From Streptomyces vietnamensis (GTDB taxonomy: Bacteria; Actinomycetota; Actinomycetes; Streptomycetales; Streptomycetaceae): a stretch of DNA of 64,000 nt. The position numbers and the translations under genes are program-made. Under the pieces are notes generated by a model. It worked only from the letters and a program-made list of their open reading frames with translations, was not told the origin of the DNA and did not search any database. The stretch covers positions 1-64,000 of the forward strand of contig NZ_CP010408.1 in the NCBI RefSeq assembly GCF_000830005.1, given 5' to 3'. Positions within the stretch are counted from its first letter, which is position 1. Each line of letters starts with the position of its first letter. This document shows, piece after piece, positions 17,264-25,288 of the stretch.

Positions 17264-17662
17264 ATGAACAAGATCATCACCGCTGTCGCCGCCGTGCTCC
17301 TCGCCACCGCACTCGCACCCGCCGCGACCGCCGCCCCGGCACCGGTCCAGGACACCCGCCTCCAGCTGACCGTCGAGCGCACCGAGAACGGCCAGGACAC
17401 CGTCGGGGTCGTCTGGCTCGACTGCCCCGACAGCGGACGCCCCGCCCACCCGCACCGGGCCGAGGCCTGCGCGGACCTGGAAGCCGCCGGCGGCGACTTC
17501 GACCGCCTCCCCGGCCGGGACACCGCCGTCTGCTCCAACGAAGCCACCCCCGTCACCGTGACCGCGGACGGCAGCTACCACGGCCGTGAAGTCCACTGGA
17601 CAGACACGTACGAAAACGACTGCACACGCCAGCTGGCGACGGGCAATGTCTTCGAGTTCTAA
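17264..17662 (+). CDS. Secreted subtilisin-inhibitor-like (SSI) protein
   Basis: 132 aa with a Sec signal peptide (residues 1-23, cleaved near ATA-AP). The mature part aligns with Streptomyces subtilisin inhibitor throughout. VWLDCPDSGRPAHPH and EACADLEAAGGDF match the TLTC and ACADL blocks, and NDC plus the GNVFEF end match NEC and the terminal SSVFAF. Four Cys (54, 69, 90, 120) would form the two SSI disulfides. SSI proteins inhibit subtilisin-like and transglutaminase-activating proteases outside the cell. The reactive loop is odd: C90-S-N-E-A-T-P replaces C-P-M-V-Y-D-P, giving Asn92 at P1 and no Pro at P2. The usual target may therefore not be inhibited. Confidence 0.85.
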   Translation: MNKIITAVAAVLLATALAPAATAAPAPVQDTRLQLTVERTENGQDTVGVVWLDCPDSGRPAHPHRAEACADLEAAGGDFDRLPGRDTAVCSNEATPVTVTADGSYHGREVHWTDTYENDCTRQLATGNVFEF

Positions 17663-17707
17663 CGGGCATTCCGGCCCGAACGCGGGCAGGATGCCCGTAC
17701 GCTGACC

Positions 17708-17787
17708 GTGAGGCGGGTGGAGTCGACTGGTCGTTGCACTCCCCACACCCGCCTCACACGCGCCCCCGACCCCCCGTTCGGGGGCGC
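17708..17787. terminator. Double hairpin between convergent genes
   Basis: GTGAGGCGGGTG (17708) pairs with CACCCGCCTCAC (17746). A second stem GCGCCCCCGA (17760) pairs with the TCGGGGGCGC ending at 17787. Together they separate the SSI-like gene from the minus-strand gene ending at 17827. Confidence 0.65.
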
Positions 17788-17826
17788 GGCCATGTCCACC
17801 ACCGGACGTCGCCCTCGCTCTCGACG

Positions 17827-19014
17827 CTACGAGACGGGTCCGGCATCAGCCCCCGCCCGGACACGGGGCGCGTTCCGGTCGATGAAGTCCTGGAGGAGCT
17901 CGCGGGTGGGTGGCGGCATCATTCCCTCGGCGTCGAGGAGGTGCCATTGGCAGCCGGGGACGAGGTGGTCGAGCCGCTGGAAATCCTCCAGCTGGTAGAG
18001 CAGCAGCAGGGTGTCGAGAGCCTGCTGCGCGGGTGGCCATTCGCGCTGCTTCAGCGTGCTGAGCAGGACCAGGCCGGCCACCGCGTAACGGCACTTCTGC
18101 CACTCCCCAGCCGCCTCGCCCAGGCGTCCGGAAGCCAGTTCCTCTTCGGCGCGCGTGCACAGGTCCAGGGCCCACTGCCGTACGCGCTCCGCGGTCCTCC
18201 ATGCCCGCGCGAGGTCCTCCAGCGGAGCCGTGGTGGCCAGGTCGCGCAGCTGGTCGCGGGCATCGCGCACGGGGCCGAGGGCCAGGTGCCCGTCGTCGGT
18301 GAGGACCGTGTCGGCGACCTCGGGGGCGTCTTTGCGGGTGGTCTCGACGAGGGACGCTATCGGGTTGGCCACGGCGGTGGGGTTCATCGCGCGCAGCATG
18401 TCGCCCATGTCCTCCAGGGACATCGATCCGGTGATGACCGCGGAGGCTGCCGCCAAGGCAGCGTCCTTGGGGGTGGAGGGTGACGGGCCGGGGTTCTCGT
18501 CGAAGGAGGCGAGCTCGGCCGGGGGCCAGGTGTGCCCGCCGGCGCGTGCGAGGCGGGCGATGCCTTCGTCGATCCGCCTGGCCCTGGCGGGGACCAGGGT
18601 CACGGTCAGACCGGCGTCGGCAATGTGGTCGGCGAGGTCGTCGAGCCGCTGATCCGGGTCGCGGTCTGGTGCGTCGTCGCCGTGGAGGGTGATGGTGTCC
18701 ACCGCTGCGGTGAAGGCGGCCCGTACCGTCTGCTCGGGTACCGGGAGCCCCTCGTCGAACAGGAGGAGGGCCACGTCATTCGGGCGCTTGCCGCGGCCGG
18801 CGTGCCGTGCGAGGCCGAGGACGAGGTCGAAGCTCTCGGGCGCCGGGCTGGAGGTGCTGCCCTTGCCGCGGCCCAGACCGCCGCCGGGGATGTTGCCCGG
18901 CAGCAGGCGGCGGCTCCTCCAGACCTCCAGCATCTTCTCGGTCACGGCGAGCCCGTGCCGGTGGGCATGGTCGAGCAGCAGCTGATCGGCCGCGCTTGGG
19001 GTGTTGGTGGACAT
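17827..19014 (-). CDS. MerR-like HTH regulator-type protein
   Basis: 395 aa from the ATG at 19014. The N-terminus (GLAVTEKMLEVWRSRRLLPG) followed by GRGKGSTSSPAPESFD resembles the winged-helix heads of MerR-like actinobacterial proteins, which read DNA as 'Wrr.GLLP...GrGrGs'. The following ~50 residues (LFDEGLPVPEQTVRAAF) continue that fold. The long C-terminal helical region has no known motif and may sense a ligand or dimerise. It is divergent from a small membrane-protein gene, and the 300-bp spacer holds 21-bp direct repeats that could be its operators (inference). Confidence 0.6.
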   Translation of the reverse strand: MSTNTPSAADQLLLDHAHRHGLAVTEKMLEVWRSRRLLPGNIPGGGLGRGKGSTSSPAPESFDLVLGLARHAGRGKRPNDVALLLFDEGLPVPEQTVRAAFTAAVDTITLHGDDAPDRDPDQRLDDLADHIADAGLTVTLVPARARRIDEGIARLARAGGHTWPPAELASFDENPGPSPSTPKDAALAAASAVITGSMSLEDMGDMLRAMNPTAVANPIASLVETTRKDAPEVADTVLTDDGHLALGPVRDARDQLRDLATTAPLEDLARAWRTAERVRQWALDLCTRAEEELASGRLGEAAGEWQKCRYAVAGLVLLSTLKQREWPPAQQALDTLLLLYQLEDFQRLDHLVPGCQWHLLDAEGMMPPPTRELLQDFIDRNAPRVRAGADAGPVS

Positions 19015-19092
19015 GGCAGGGAAGGTACCGGCGCCGCTCGCGGTCATGACCGGGCTGTCACCTCATCCGGTGGCCCCCTCGGAATGGCCACC

Positions 19093-19224
19093 AAATGGCA
19101 AGCCCATGGCGTAGCGGTGGCGGGCTGCCCTGCCCCCGGCCCCGTTTAGAGCCCCCCTACCTGCGCCGGGTCCCCGCACATCCCGCCCGCTCCAATGGCG
19201 TGGAAATGGCAAGCCTGTGGCGTA
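19093..19224. repeat. Pair of ~21-bp direct repeats in divergent spacer
   Basis: AAATGGCAAGCCCATGGCGT at 19093 and AAATGGCAAGCCTGTGGCGT at 19204: 18 of 20 identical, 111 bp apart, same orientation. They lie in the gap between the MerR-like gene (start 19014) and the membrane-protein gene (start 19316). Operator or iteron roles are both possible. Confidence 0.6.
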
Positions 19225-19315
19225 CCTACGCCGCGGCAGGCCGACCAGATTGGAGTCGGCGGCCTCGGGGTGACCTGCGGCCGCCAGACGACCCGACTCG
19301 TTCAAGGAGCCCGGC

Positions 19316-19543
19316 ATGCCCGCCAGTACGAACGCACCCCGCCCGGACCGCGATAACCAGGAGCTGCGCCTGGTCGTTCTCCTCCTGGCCCTGGCACTGG
19401 GGCTGTTGGTGACGTCAGCAGTGGTCTACGTGGCCCTGGTCCATCCGTCGACGGCCGAGCCGCTGGCGGTAGGCGCGGGGGTCCTTGGCGCCCTGACCGG
19501 CGCCGGTGGCCTCATCGCCCGCGTGCTCAGGCACTGGCGGTGA
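19316..19543 (+). CDS. Small two-helix membrane protein
   Basis: 75 aa, ATG preceded by AAGGAG. Two hydrophobic helices (LRLVVLLLALALGLLVTSAV and VGAGVLGALTGAGGLIARVL) are separated by a short loop. Small membrane proteins of this kind are frequent on Streptomyces plasmids; no function is known. The direct repeats upstream may control it. Confidence 0.6.
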   Translation: MPASTNAPRPDRDNQELRLVVLLLALALGLLVTSAVVYVALVHPSTAEPLAVGAGVLGALTGAGGLIARVLRHWR

Positions 19544-19726
19544 CGGACCCTGCTGGCCGGCGCCCGGTCACGGTCTTCGGCGGCGTCTGTTTCGAACTCT
19601 CCAAGGGGGCGGTCAATCTCGTCTCCGACCAGTGATCGTTTCTGCAGTGAAATCCGGCGCCCAACCGAGTGAGTTGGCCCGTGAGCGCCTTCCACAAAGA
19701 GACGCCCCGCGGCTACAACGCGAAGC

Positions 19727-20464
19727 ATGATCACCAACCTGATGCGGCGGGCTCTGCCCGTGCTGGCCCTGGCTACCGTCCCCGTTCTCACCACAGCGCT
19801 GCCGGCAGCAGCCACTGTCCCGGCCGCTCAGTCGGCCCCCCTGGCCCAGCAGGGTTCCCTCCAGGACAGCGCAGGTCTGCCGACGCCGGTGCTGATGCCA
19901 CTGTTCGAGGCCATCGACCAGATTCCCGTCGCGGCCGAGCACCGCGAGGGGTACAGCCGGACCCTCTACAAGCACTGGAACAAGGGCCTCAACCCGGCTG
20001 ACGGATGCAACACCCGCAAGGAGGTCATCCTTGCCGAAGCCATCGAAGCGCCTGAGGTGGGGGATCGCTGCGCGCTGACGGGTGGGTCCTGGCTCAGCAA
20101 GTACGACAACGTCGTGGTCACCGACGCGGCCCGCCTCGACGTGGACCACTTCGTACCGCTCGCCGAAGTGTACGACTCCGAGCAGACGCCGTGGAGCCCG
20201 GCACGGCGTGAGGCGTACGCGAACGACCAGGACAGCCCCGACACCCTGATCGCGGTCACCGCGGCCTCCAACCGGTCCAAGGCCGACAAGGACCCGGCCG
20301 AATGGCTGCCCTCGGACGCCACCTACCACTGCACCTACGCCGCGACCTGGGTCGGCACAAAGCTGCGCTGGGACCTCGCCGCCGACGAAGCCGAACGCCA
20401 GGCTCTCCTCGGACTCGCTGAGGACTGCCCCACGACCATGGTCAGCTACGAACCCGTTCTATAG
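19727..20464 (+). CDS. Secreted HNH-family nuclease (GmrSD C-terminal-like)
   Basis: 245 aa with a signal peptide (residues 1 to ~30, ending AAA-TVP). The catalytic core is RLDVDHFVPLAEV (D140-H141), followed by WSPARREAYANDQD and ASNRSKADKDPAEWLP (N182). This is the HNH/DUF1524-type motif set found in extracellular nucleases of Streptomyces. Four Cys could form disulfides after secretion. It probably degrades extracellular DNA. The gene is intact, while three degraded partial copies of a paralogue lie at 20480, 26758 and 28535. No ribosome site is strong; the ATG is chosen by the signal peptide. Confidence 0.85.
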   Translation: MITNLMRRALPVLALATVPVLTTALPAAATVPAAQSAPLAQQGSLQDSAGLPTPVLMPLFEAIDQIPVAAEHREGYSRTLYKHWNKGLNPADGCNTRKEVILAEAIEAPEVGDRCALTGGSWLSKYDNVVVTDAARLDVDHFVPLAEVYDSEQTPWSPARREAYANDQDSPDTLIAVTAASNRSKADKDPAEWLPSDATYHCTYAATWVGTKLRWDLAADEAERQALLGLAEDCPTTMVSYEPVL

Positions 20465-20479
20465 CCGACCGGCAAAGTG

Positions 20480-20640
20480 CCGCCGTTACCCAAGGCGCAC
20501 TGCTGGTACGTCGGCGAGCGGAGCGGACGAAACTGCGCTGGGGCCTGACCGCAGGCCAGACCGAGGCCGATGCGCTGAAGGTGTACGCGGAGGCGTGCGA
20601 GACCACCATCGTGCACTTCACCCCGCCGCGTAACTGGGGG
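20480..20640 (+). pseudogene. Remnant of a second HNH nuclease gene (C-terminus)
   Basis: Directly behind the intact nuclease, two frames together read LPKAHCWYVGE and then TKLRWGLTAGQTEADALKVY ... EACETTIVHFTPP. These match the C-terminal part of the nuclease and, more closely, the remnant at 26758. A frameshift lies near 20525. Confidence 0.7.
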
Positions 20641-20694
20641 AGGAGGAACAGCCGGTTGAGCCGAACTGCCTCCTGACCTGGTTTTCGTAACCGG

Positions 20695-21096
20695 TCAATT
20701 GTGAGAACCGGGTGGAAGCGGATCCTCCCCCAGCCAACGGCGCACTGTCTCCGCGTCCTCTGGGCGGCCAAGCTTGTCGAGCACCAACGCTTGCAACTTC
20801 AGCACGGTATGAAGTTTCGGAAGCAGCGTGGGTGTCGTGACGATACGACGGCGGTAGAGCTCCACAGCCTCTGCCGTCACCCGTAGAGCCCCGGAAAGGT
20901 CGCCCCATCTCATGGCGACCATTGCCAAGACAGTCAGCGAGTGGGCGAGGTTGGGCTCGTAGGCGGCGGGGTTGCCGACGGCCAGCCTGCGGCAGATCTC
21001 CACCGCCTCCTCGGACACAGGCAGGGCCTCCGCACGATGCCCCACATCCGACAGCCGGATGCCCAGGTTGGACAGCTAGTGGGCGAGGTCGGGCTC
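20695..21096 (-). pseudogene. 3' end of the trypsin-NTPase-TPR gene, cut off by two TAG codons
   Basis: This stays in frame with the gene at 21097-24591. Two amber codons, at 21097-21099 and 21076-21078, fall inside one TPR unit where the others read TAC and TCG. Beyond them one more full TPR (ALPVSEEAVEICRRLAVGN) and a distinct capping helix set (LHTVLKLQALVLDKLGRPED) remain open to the stop at 20695. The C-terminus is therefore well preserved and the nonsense changes are recent, or are suppressed. Confidence 0.75.
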
Positions 21097-24000
21097 CTAG
21101 GCGGCGAGGTCGCCGGCGGCCAGCCTGCGATAGATCTCCACCGCCTCCTCGGACACGGTCAGGGCCTCCGCACGGCGCCCCGCCTCCAACAGCAAGATGC
21201 CGAGGTTGGACAGCGAGGCGGCGAGGTCGGGCTCGTAGGCGGCGGGGTTATCGGCGGCCAGCCTGCGATAAATCTCCACCGCCTGCTGTTCGGCGGTCAG
21301 GGCTTCCGCCCGGCGCCCCGCCTCCGCCAGCCGGATGCTGAGGTTGGTCAGCGAGCGGGCGAGGTCGGGCTCGTAGGCGTCGGGGTCGCCGGCGGCCAGC
21401 GCGCGACAGATCTTCACCACCTGCTCGGACATGGGCAGCGCCTCCGCCTGGCGCCCCACCTCCGACAGCCGGATGCTGAGGTTGCCCAGCGCGCGGGCAT
21501 AGTCAAGCGCGTAGGCGACGGGGTTGCCGACGGCCAGCCTGCGGCAGATCTCCAGCGCCTCCTCGGACACGGGCAGGGCCTCCGCCTGGCGCCCCGCCTC
21601 CGCCAGCCGGATGCCCAGGTTGGACAGCGAGGCGGCGAGCTCGGGCTCGTAGGCGGTGGGGTCGCCGACGGCCAGCCTGCGATAAATCTCCACCGCCTGC
21701 TGTTCGGCGGTCAGGGCCTCCGCCTGGCGCCCCGCCTCCGACAGCCGGATGCCCAGGTTGGACAGCGCGCGGGCGAGGTCAGGCTCGTAGGCGGCGGGGT
21801 TATCGGGGGCCAGCCTGCGATAAATCTCCACCACCTGCTCGGACACGGTCAGGGCCTCCGCACGGCGCCCCGCCTCCAACAGCCGGATGCCGAGGTTGGA
21901 CAGCGAGCGGGCGAGGTCGGGCTCGTAGGCGGCAGGGTTGCCGACGGCCAGCCTGCTGCAGATCTCCACCGCCTCCTCGGACACAGGCAGAGCCTCCGCC
22001 CGATGCCCCGCCTCCGACAGCCGGATACCCAGGTTGGACAGCGAGGTGGCGAGGTCGGGCTCATAGGCGGCGGGGTTATCGGGGGCCAGCCTGCGATAAA
22101 TCTCCACCGCCTCCTCGGACACGATCAGGGCCTCCGCACGATGCCCCGCCTCCGACAAATGGAGACCGAGGTTGGACAGCGAGCGGGCGAGGTCGGGCTC
22201 GTAGGTGGCAGGGTTGCCGACGGCCAGCCTGCGATAGATCTCCACCGCCTCCTCGGACACGGTCAGGGCCTCCGCACGGCGCCCCGCCTCCAACAGCCGG
22301 ATGCCGAGGTTGGACAGCGAGCGGGCGAGGTCGGGCTCGTAGGTGGCGAGGTCGCCGGCGGCCAGCCTGCGATAGATCTCCACCGCCTCCTCGGACACGG
22401 GCAGGGCCTCCGCACGGCGCCCCGCCTCCAACAGCCGGATGCCGAGGTTGGTCAGCGAGCGGGCGAGGTCGGGCTCGTAGGTGGCGGGGTCGAAGGCGAC
22501 GAGTTGCCGGTCGGCCTGGGTGAGTGCGGTGGTGAGTTTTACGGCGAGGGCTGTTGTGACGCGGGAAGGGTATGGGAGCGCGCTGGTGGCGCTCTGGACG
22601 GCCGTGTAGGCGAGGGGGGTGGTGTCCAGGGCCATGTCCAGGGTGTGGAGGACGCGGTCGCTGTTGGTGGTGCGGCCGGTGTTGTAGTGGGCGATGGCGG
22701 CGCGGGCCAGGACGGTGATGGTCTGTGCCTGCTGCATGGGAGAGCCTGCTGTGAAGAGGGCGGGCAGCAGAATGGCGCCATCCTCGAGGACGCGGGAGGC
22801 GTGGTACTCAGCGACGCGGTCGGGTTGGAGGGAGCCCCAGTAGCGGTCTCCGTCGGCGGGGTACAGGGCGGCCAGCCAGTTCGCGGCGGAAGCCGCCTGG
22901 CGGTCGGGCAGGCCGGGCAGGGTGGTGATCACCTGGACTGCTTCCTCCCGGGTGGCGGCCCCGCACAGTGCGGCGACCGCGACGGCGGCACCCAGGGTGG
23001 AGGAGTCCAGGTCGAGCCTGTGGGCGGGCGTTTTCGCGCTGGCCTCCCAGAAGCGGTCCTCGTGCTTGAGGAGGGTGCGCTCCGGCGGGGTGCCGGGGGT
23101 CGCGTCGACGGGGTGCGGTCCGTGCTGCAGGAGGTCGACCAGGGCGGTCATCTGCAGGGTGAGGACGTTGTCGTAGCGGTGGTCGTGCAGGTCTGCGGGA
23201 GGCCTGAGCTCGACGGCGAGGGACGACCAGTCGTGCGCGGACAGGGTGGGAACCAGCGGGAGCAGGCGGGCGAGGTCGCCTGCAGCCTGGCGATAGGCGC
23301 TCTGCCTGTCCCGGGCGGGCTGACTGGTGGGGATGAGGGGAGCGAGGGGAGTGACTGGGGCCTCTTCCAGGAGGTCCCGTACCGCGGGGATGGCTTGGAG
23401 GGAGCCGGTGCGCCATTCGCCGTCGGAGCGGGCGAGCAGCAGCAGCCGCACCCGGTGGCGGGAGCGGTGCAGGTGGGTGATCAGGCGGCGCAGGAGGCGG
23501 GGGCGGGTTTCGGCGTAGTCGACGACCAGGAGCAGGGGCAGGGCGGTGTTCAGGGTGGTGAAGTCGGGCGGGGTGCCGTCCAGGGCGGGGTCGTCGGTGA
23601 GGTCGGAGCGCAGGTGCCCGGTGACCCAGCCGTGCCAGCCGAGGGTGTCGGTCAGGCGGCGGGCAAGGCGGGTCTTGCCCTGTCCGCCGGGCCCGGTCAT
23701 GACCCGTATCGAGATGGAGGGCGGTCCGCTCTCGCACCACGCGTGCAGGTCGGCGAGTTCGGTGTCGCGGCCGTAGAAGGCGACCGCCTCGGTGTCGGCG
23801 CGGAGCAGCGCGGCCGGGGAGCGGAAGTTGCGGTCGACCGTGGCAGGGGTGAGGAGGGCTGCCGGTTCGATGGGTTCGAGGACGGGTTCCCAGCCGGTGT
23901 GCTCTTTGATGAGGCCGCGGAAGGCGTCGTCGGCGAGGAGGCTGGCGGCGGCGGTGGCGGTCAGACGGGTGCCGCCGTCGGCGCGGCGGTCGCGTCGTAT

Positions 24001-24591
24001 GACTCCGCACAGCAGGTCGCCGCCGAAGCCGTCCTCGGCGAGGACGGTGGCGCCCGACATGCCCGACCAGCGGCTCCCGCCGGTGGCCCCGGTGCCGGGA
24101 GTGGGGTCGGTGCTGGAGATCTCGTAGCGGCCGGCCAGGGCGCCGGTGCCCGGGGCGATGAGACCGGTCAGCTGCTCATCCAGACGCCGACCGTCCTCTG
24201 TGTCCTTCTGCAGGCGGGGGAATCCGGTCGCGGTGACCGGAAGGCGGCGGGTGCCGATGATCAGGCCGTACCGCTGAGGTGGCCGGGTGAGCAGGTCGCC
24301 CAGGGAGGGCGGTACCTGCCAGCCGTCCTGTCCGTCGGTGATCTCGATCAGCGCCGCGTCGACGGTGTCGTCCGTGCGCTGCCAGCGCACGGACGCCGAG
24401 AAATCCCGCTCGCCGCTGTCGGGCAGGCTCACTGTCACCGGCTCCCCGGCGGTCGGATCCAGGTCGTCCAGGACGTGGGCGGCGGTCAGCACCAAGCGCG
24501 GTGCGACCAGGTAGCCCGACCCGAACCCCCTCGTCCTCTTCCCGTCCTTCAGCCGGTCCACCCGGATCTGCACCCGCCGGTCGAACTCCAC
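21097..24591 (-). CDS. Trypsin-like protease / STAND NTPase / TPR conflict protein
   Basis: 1164 aa before an in-frame TAG (1298 aa if read through to 20695). Residues 1-235 form a trypsin-like serine protease with H39 (LTAAHV), D78 (DTVDAAL) and S179 (SGMSGATVL). Residues 270-700 form a STAND-type NTPase with Walker A TGPGGQGKT (299-307) and Walker B LLLVVDYAE (353-361). The C-terminus is a run of 46-residue TPRs (AxYEPDLARSLSNLG ... EEAVEIYRRLA), about ten before the stop. Such proteins are predicted immune sensors: repeats detect a signal, the NTPase oligomerises, the protease acts as effector. The Trypco2 gene lies 43 bp upstream on the same strand. The very similar repeats suggest recent expansion. 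Confidence 0.85.
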   Translation of the reverse strand: MEFDRRVQIRVDRLKDGKRTRGFGSGYLVAPRLVLTAAHVLDDLDPTAGEPVTVSLPDSGERDFSASVRWQRTDDTVDAALIEITDGQDGWQVPPSLGDLLTRPPQRYGLIIGTRRLPVTATGFPRLQKDTEDGRRLDEQLTGLIAPGTGALAGRYEISSTDPTPGTGATGGSRWSGMSGATVLAEDGFGGDLLCGVIRRDRRADGGTRLTATAAASLLADDAFRGLIKEHTGWEPVLEPIEPAALLTPATVDRNFRSPAALLRADTEAVAFYGRDTELADLHAWCESGPPSISIRVMTGPGGQGKTRLARRLTDTLGWHGWVTGHLRSDLTDDPALDGTPPDFTTLNTALPLLLVVDYAETRPRLLRRLITHLHRSRHRVRLLLLARSDGEWRTGSLQAIPAVRDLLEEAPVTPLAPLIPTSQPARDRQSAYRQAAGDLARLLPLVPTLSAHDWSSLAVELRPPADLHDHRYDNVLTLQMTALVDLLQHGPHPVDATPGTPPERTLLKHEDRFWEASAKTPAHRLDLDSSTLGAAVAVAALCGAATREEAVQVITTLPGLPDRQAASAANWLAALYPADGDRYWGSLQPDRVAEYHASRVLEDGAILLPALFTAGSPMQQAQTITVLARAAIAHYNTGRTTNSDRVLHTLDMALDTTPLAYTAVQSATSALPYPSRVTTALAVKLTTALTQADRQLVAFDPATYEPDLARSLTNLGIRLLEAGRRAEALPVSEEAVEIYRRLAAGDLATYEPDLARSLSNLGIRLLEAGRRAEALTVSEEAVEIYRRLAVGNPATYEPDLARSLSNLGLHLSEAGHRAEALIVSEEAVEIYRRLAPDNPAAYEPDLATSLSNLGIRLSEAGHRAEALPVSEEAVEICSRLAVGNPAAYEPDLARSLSNLGIRLLEAGRRAEALTVSEQVVEIYRRLAPDNPAAYEPDLARALSNLGIRLSEAGRQAEALTAEQQAVEIYRRLAVGDPTAYEPELAASLSNLGIRLAEAGRQAEALPVSEEALEICRRLAVGNPVAYALDYARALGNLSIRLSEVGRQAEALPMSEQVVKICRALAAGDPDAYEPDLARSLTNLSIRLAEAGRRAEALTAEQQAVEIYRRLAADNPAAYEPDLAASLSNLGILLLEAGRRAEALTVSEEAVEIYRRLAAGDLAA
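21100..22490 (-). repeat. Tandem ~138-bp repeats encoding TPR units
   Basis: About ten in-frame copies of a 46-codon unit, highly similar at DNA level (recurring TAGATCTCCACCGCCTCCTC and GCGAGGTCGGGCTCGTAGG on the plus strand). Near-identity between some neighbours indicates expansion or gene conversion. Confidence 0.85.
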
Positions 24592-24634
24592 CAGACCTCC
24601 CCCACTCCCCCTTTCCGCGCGTACGCGGGAGGGG

Positions 24635-24964
24635 CTACTCCTCGTCGCTGATGTCCACGTCTCCGCCGCCCGGCCGGTGTGGGGTCAGCTTCACCGTCAG
24701 CTTGTGGGTGTCCTTCGTGCCGCTCTCCTTCTTCCCGCCGAGGCTGATCACGCTCCACCTCAGCCCGCCGTTGACGCCCTTGGTCCCGGTCAGCTCCAGC
24801 CCGAGCTCCACCGTGATCTCCCCCAGCGTGAACAGCACCCCCTTGTCACCGCCCTCCGCGGGGTCCGCGAGCCGACTCTGGGCCTCGGCAATCTGCTCCC
24901 GCAGCAGCGTGACCGCGTCCGCCAGGTCCATCCACTGTCCATCCGCACCGTGCGTATCGGACAT
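24635..24964 (-). CDS. Trypco2-family protein
   Basis: 109 aa; the ATG at 24964 follows GGGGGAAAGGG. MDLADAVTLLREQIAEAQSR, then ITVELGLELTGTKGVNGGLR and WSVISLGGKKESGTKDTHKL, ending in KLTVKLTP: this is the pattern of 'trypsin co-occurring domain 2' proteins. They are named for sitting next to trypsin-like proteins of predicted conflict systems. Its mechanism is unknown; it may be an adaptor or a substrate of the protease. It is the first gene of a two-gene operon with the trypsin-NTPase-TPR gene, exactly the association that defines the family. Confidence 0.85.
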   Translation of the reverse strand: MSDTHGADGQWMDLADAVTLLREQIAEAQSRLADPAEGGDKGVLFTLGEITVELGLELTGTKGVNGGLRWSVISLGGKKESGTKDTHKLTVKLTPHRPGGGDVDISDEE

Positions 24965-25288
24965 CCCTTTCCCCCTTATCTCGCGCCCCGGGCGTTGCCC
25001 TGTCCCGGCTCCACCGGTTTCCCCACCCGCATCCGACGGCTCAACACCGCCGGCACAACCACAGTCCCACGCGACACACCAGAGCGGAGCAGTTCGCCGA
25101 ACATGCGTACCTGTAAGCCTCGAAGGAAGGCCGATATCCGCCGTCGCTGTGGCCGCCGATGCGGGGACGATCGCGCTGCCGGCTGGCCGGCCCCGGCTAC
25201 GGTTCACTTCTGCCCGTTCTCATCAACATCAAGTCCGGCATCCGGGTCGCGCAATGGCCGCAGGCCGCGGGGCCGTCATCCAGCAGCC
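24965..25288. other. Upstream region of the conflict operon
   Basis: 324 bp between two minus-strand genes. It must contain the promoter for trypco2. No hairpin or clear promoter elements are recognised, and no small gene is convincing. Confidence 0.4.

Noticed and set aside
20941..24651. Open frame of 1236 codons on the plus strand
   Set aside because: It mirrors the TPR/NTPase gene on the other strand; high G+C removes stops. Its Gly/Val repeats are the antisense of the TPR codons.
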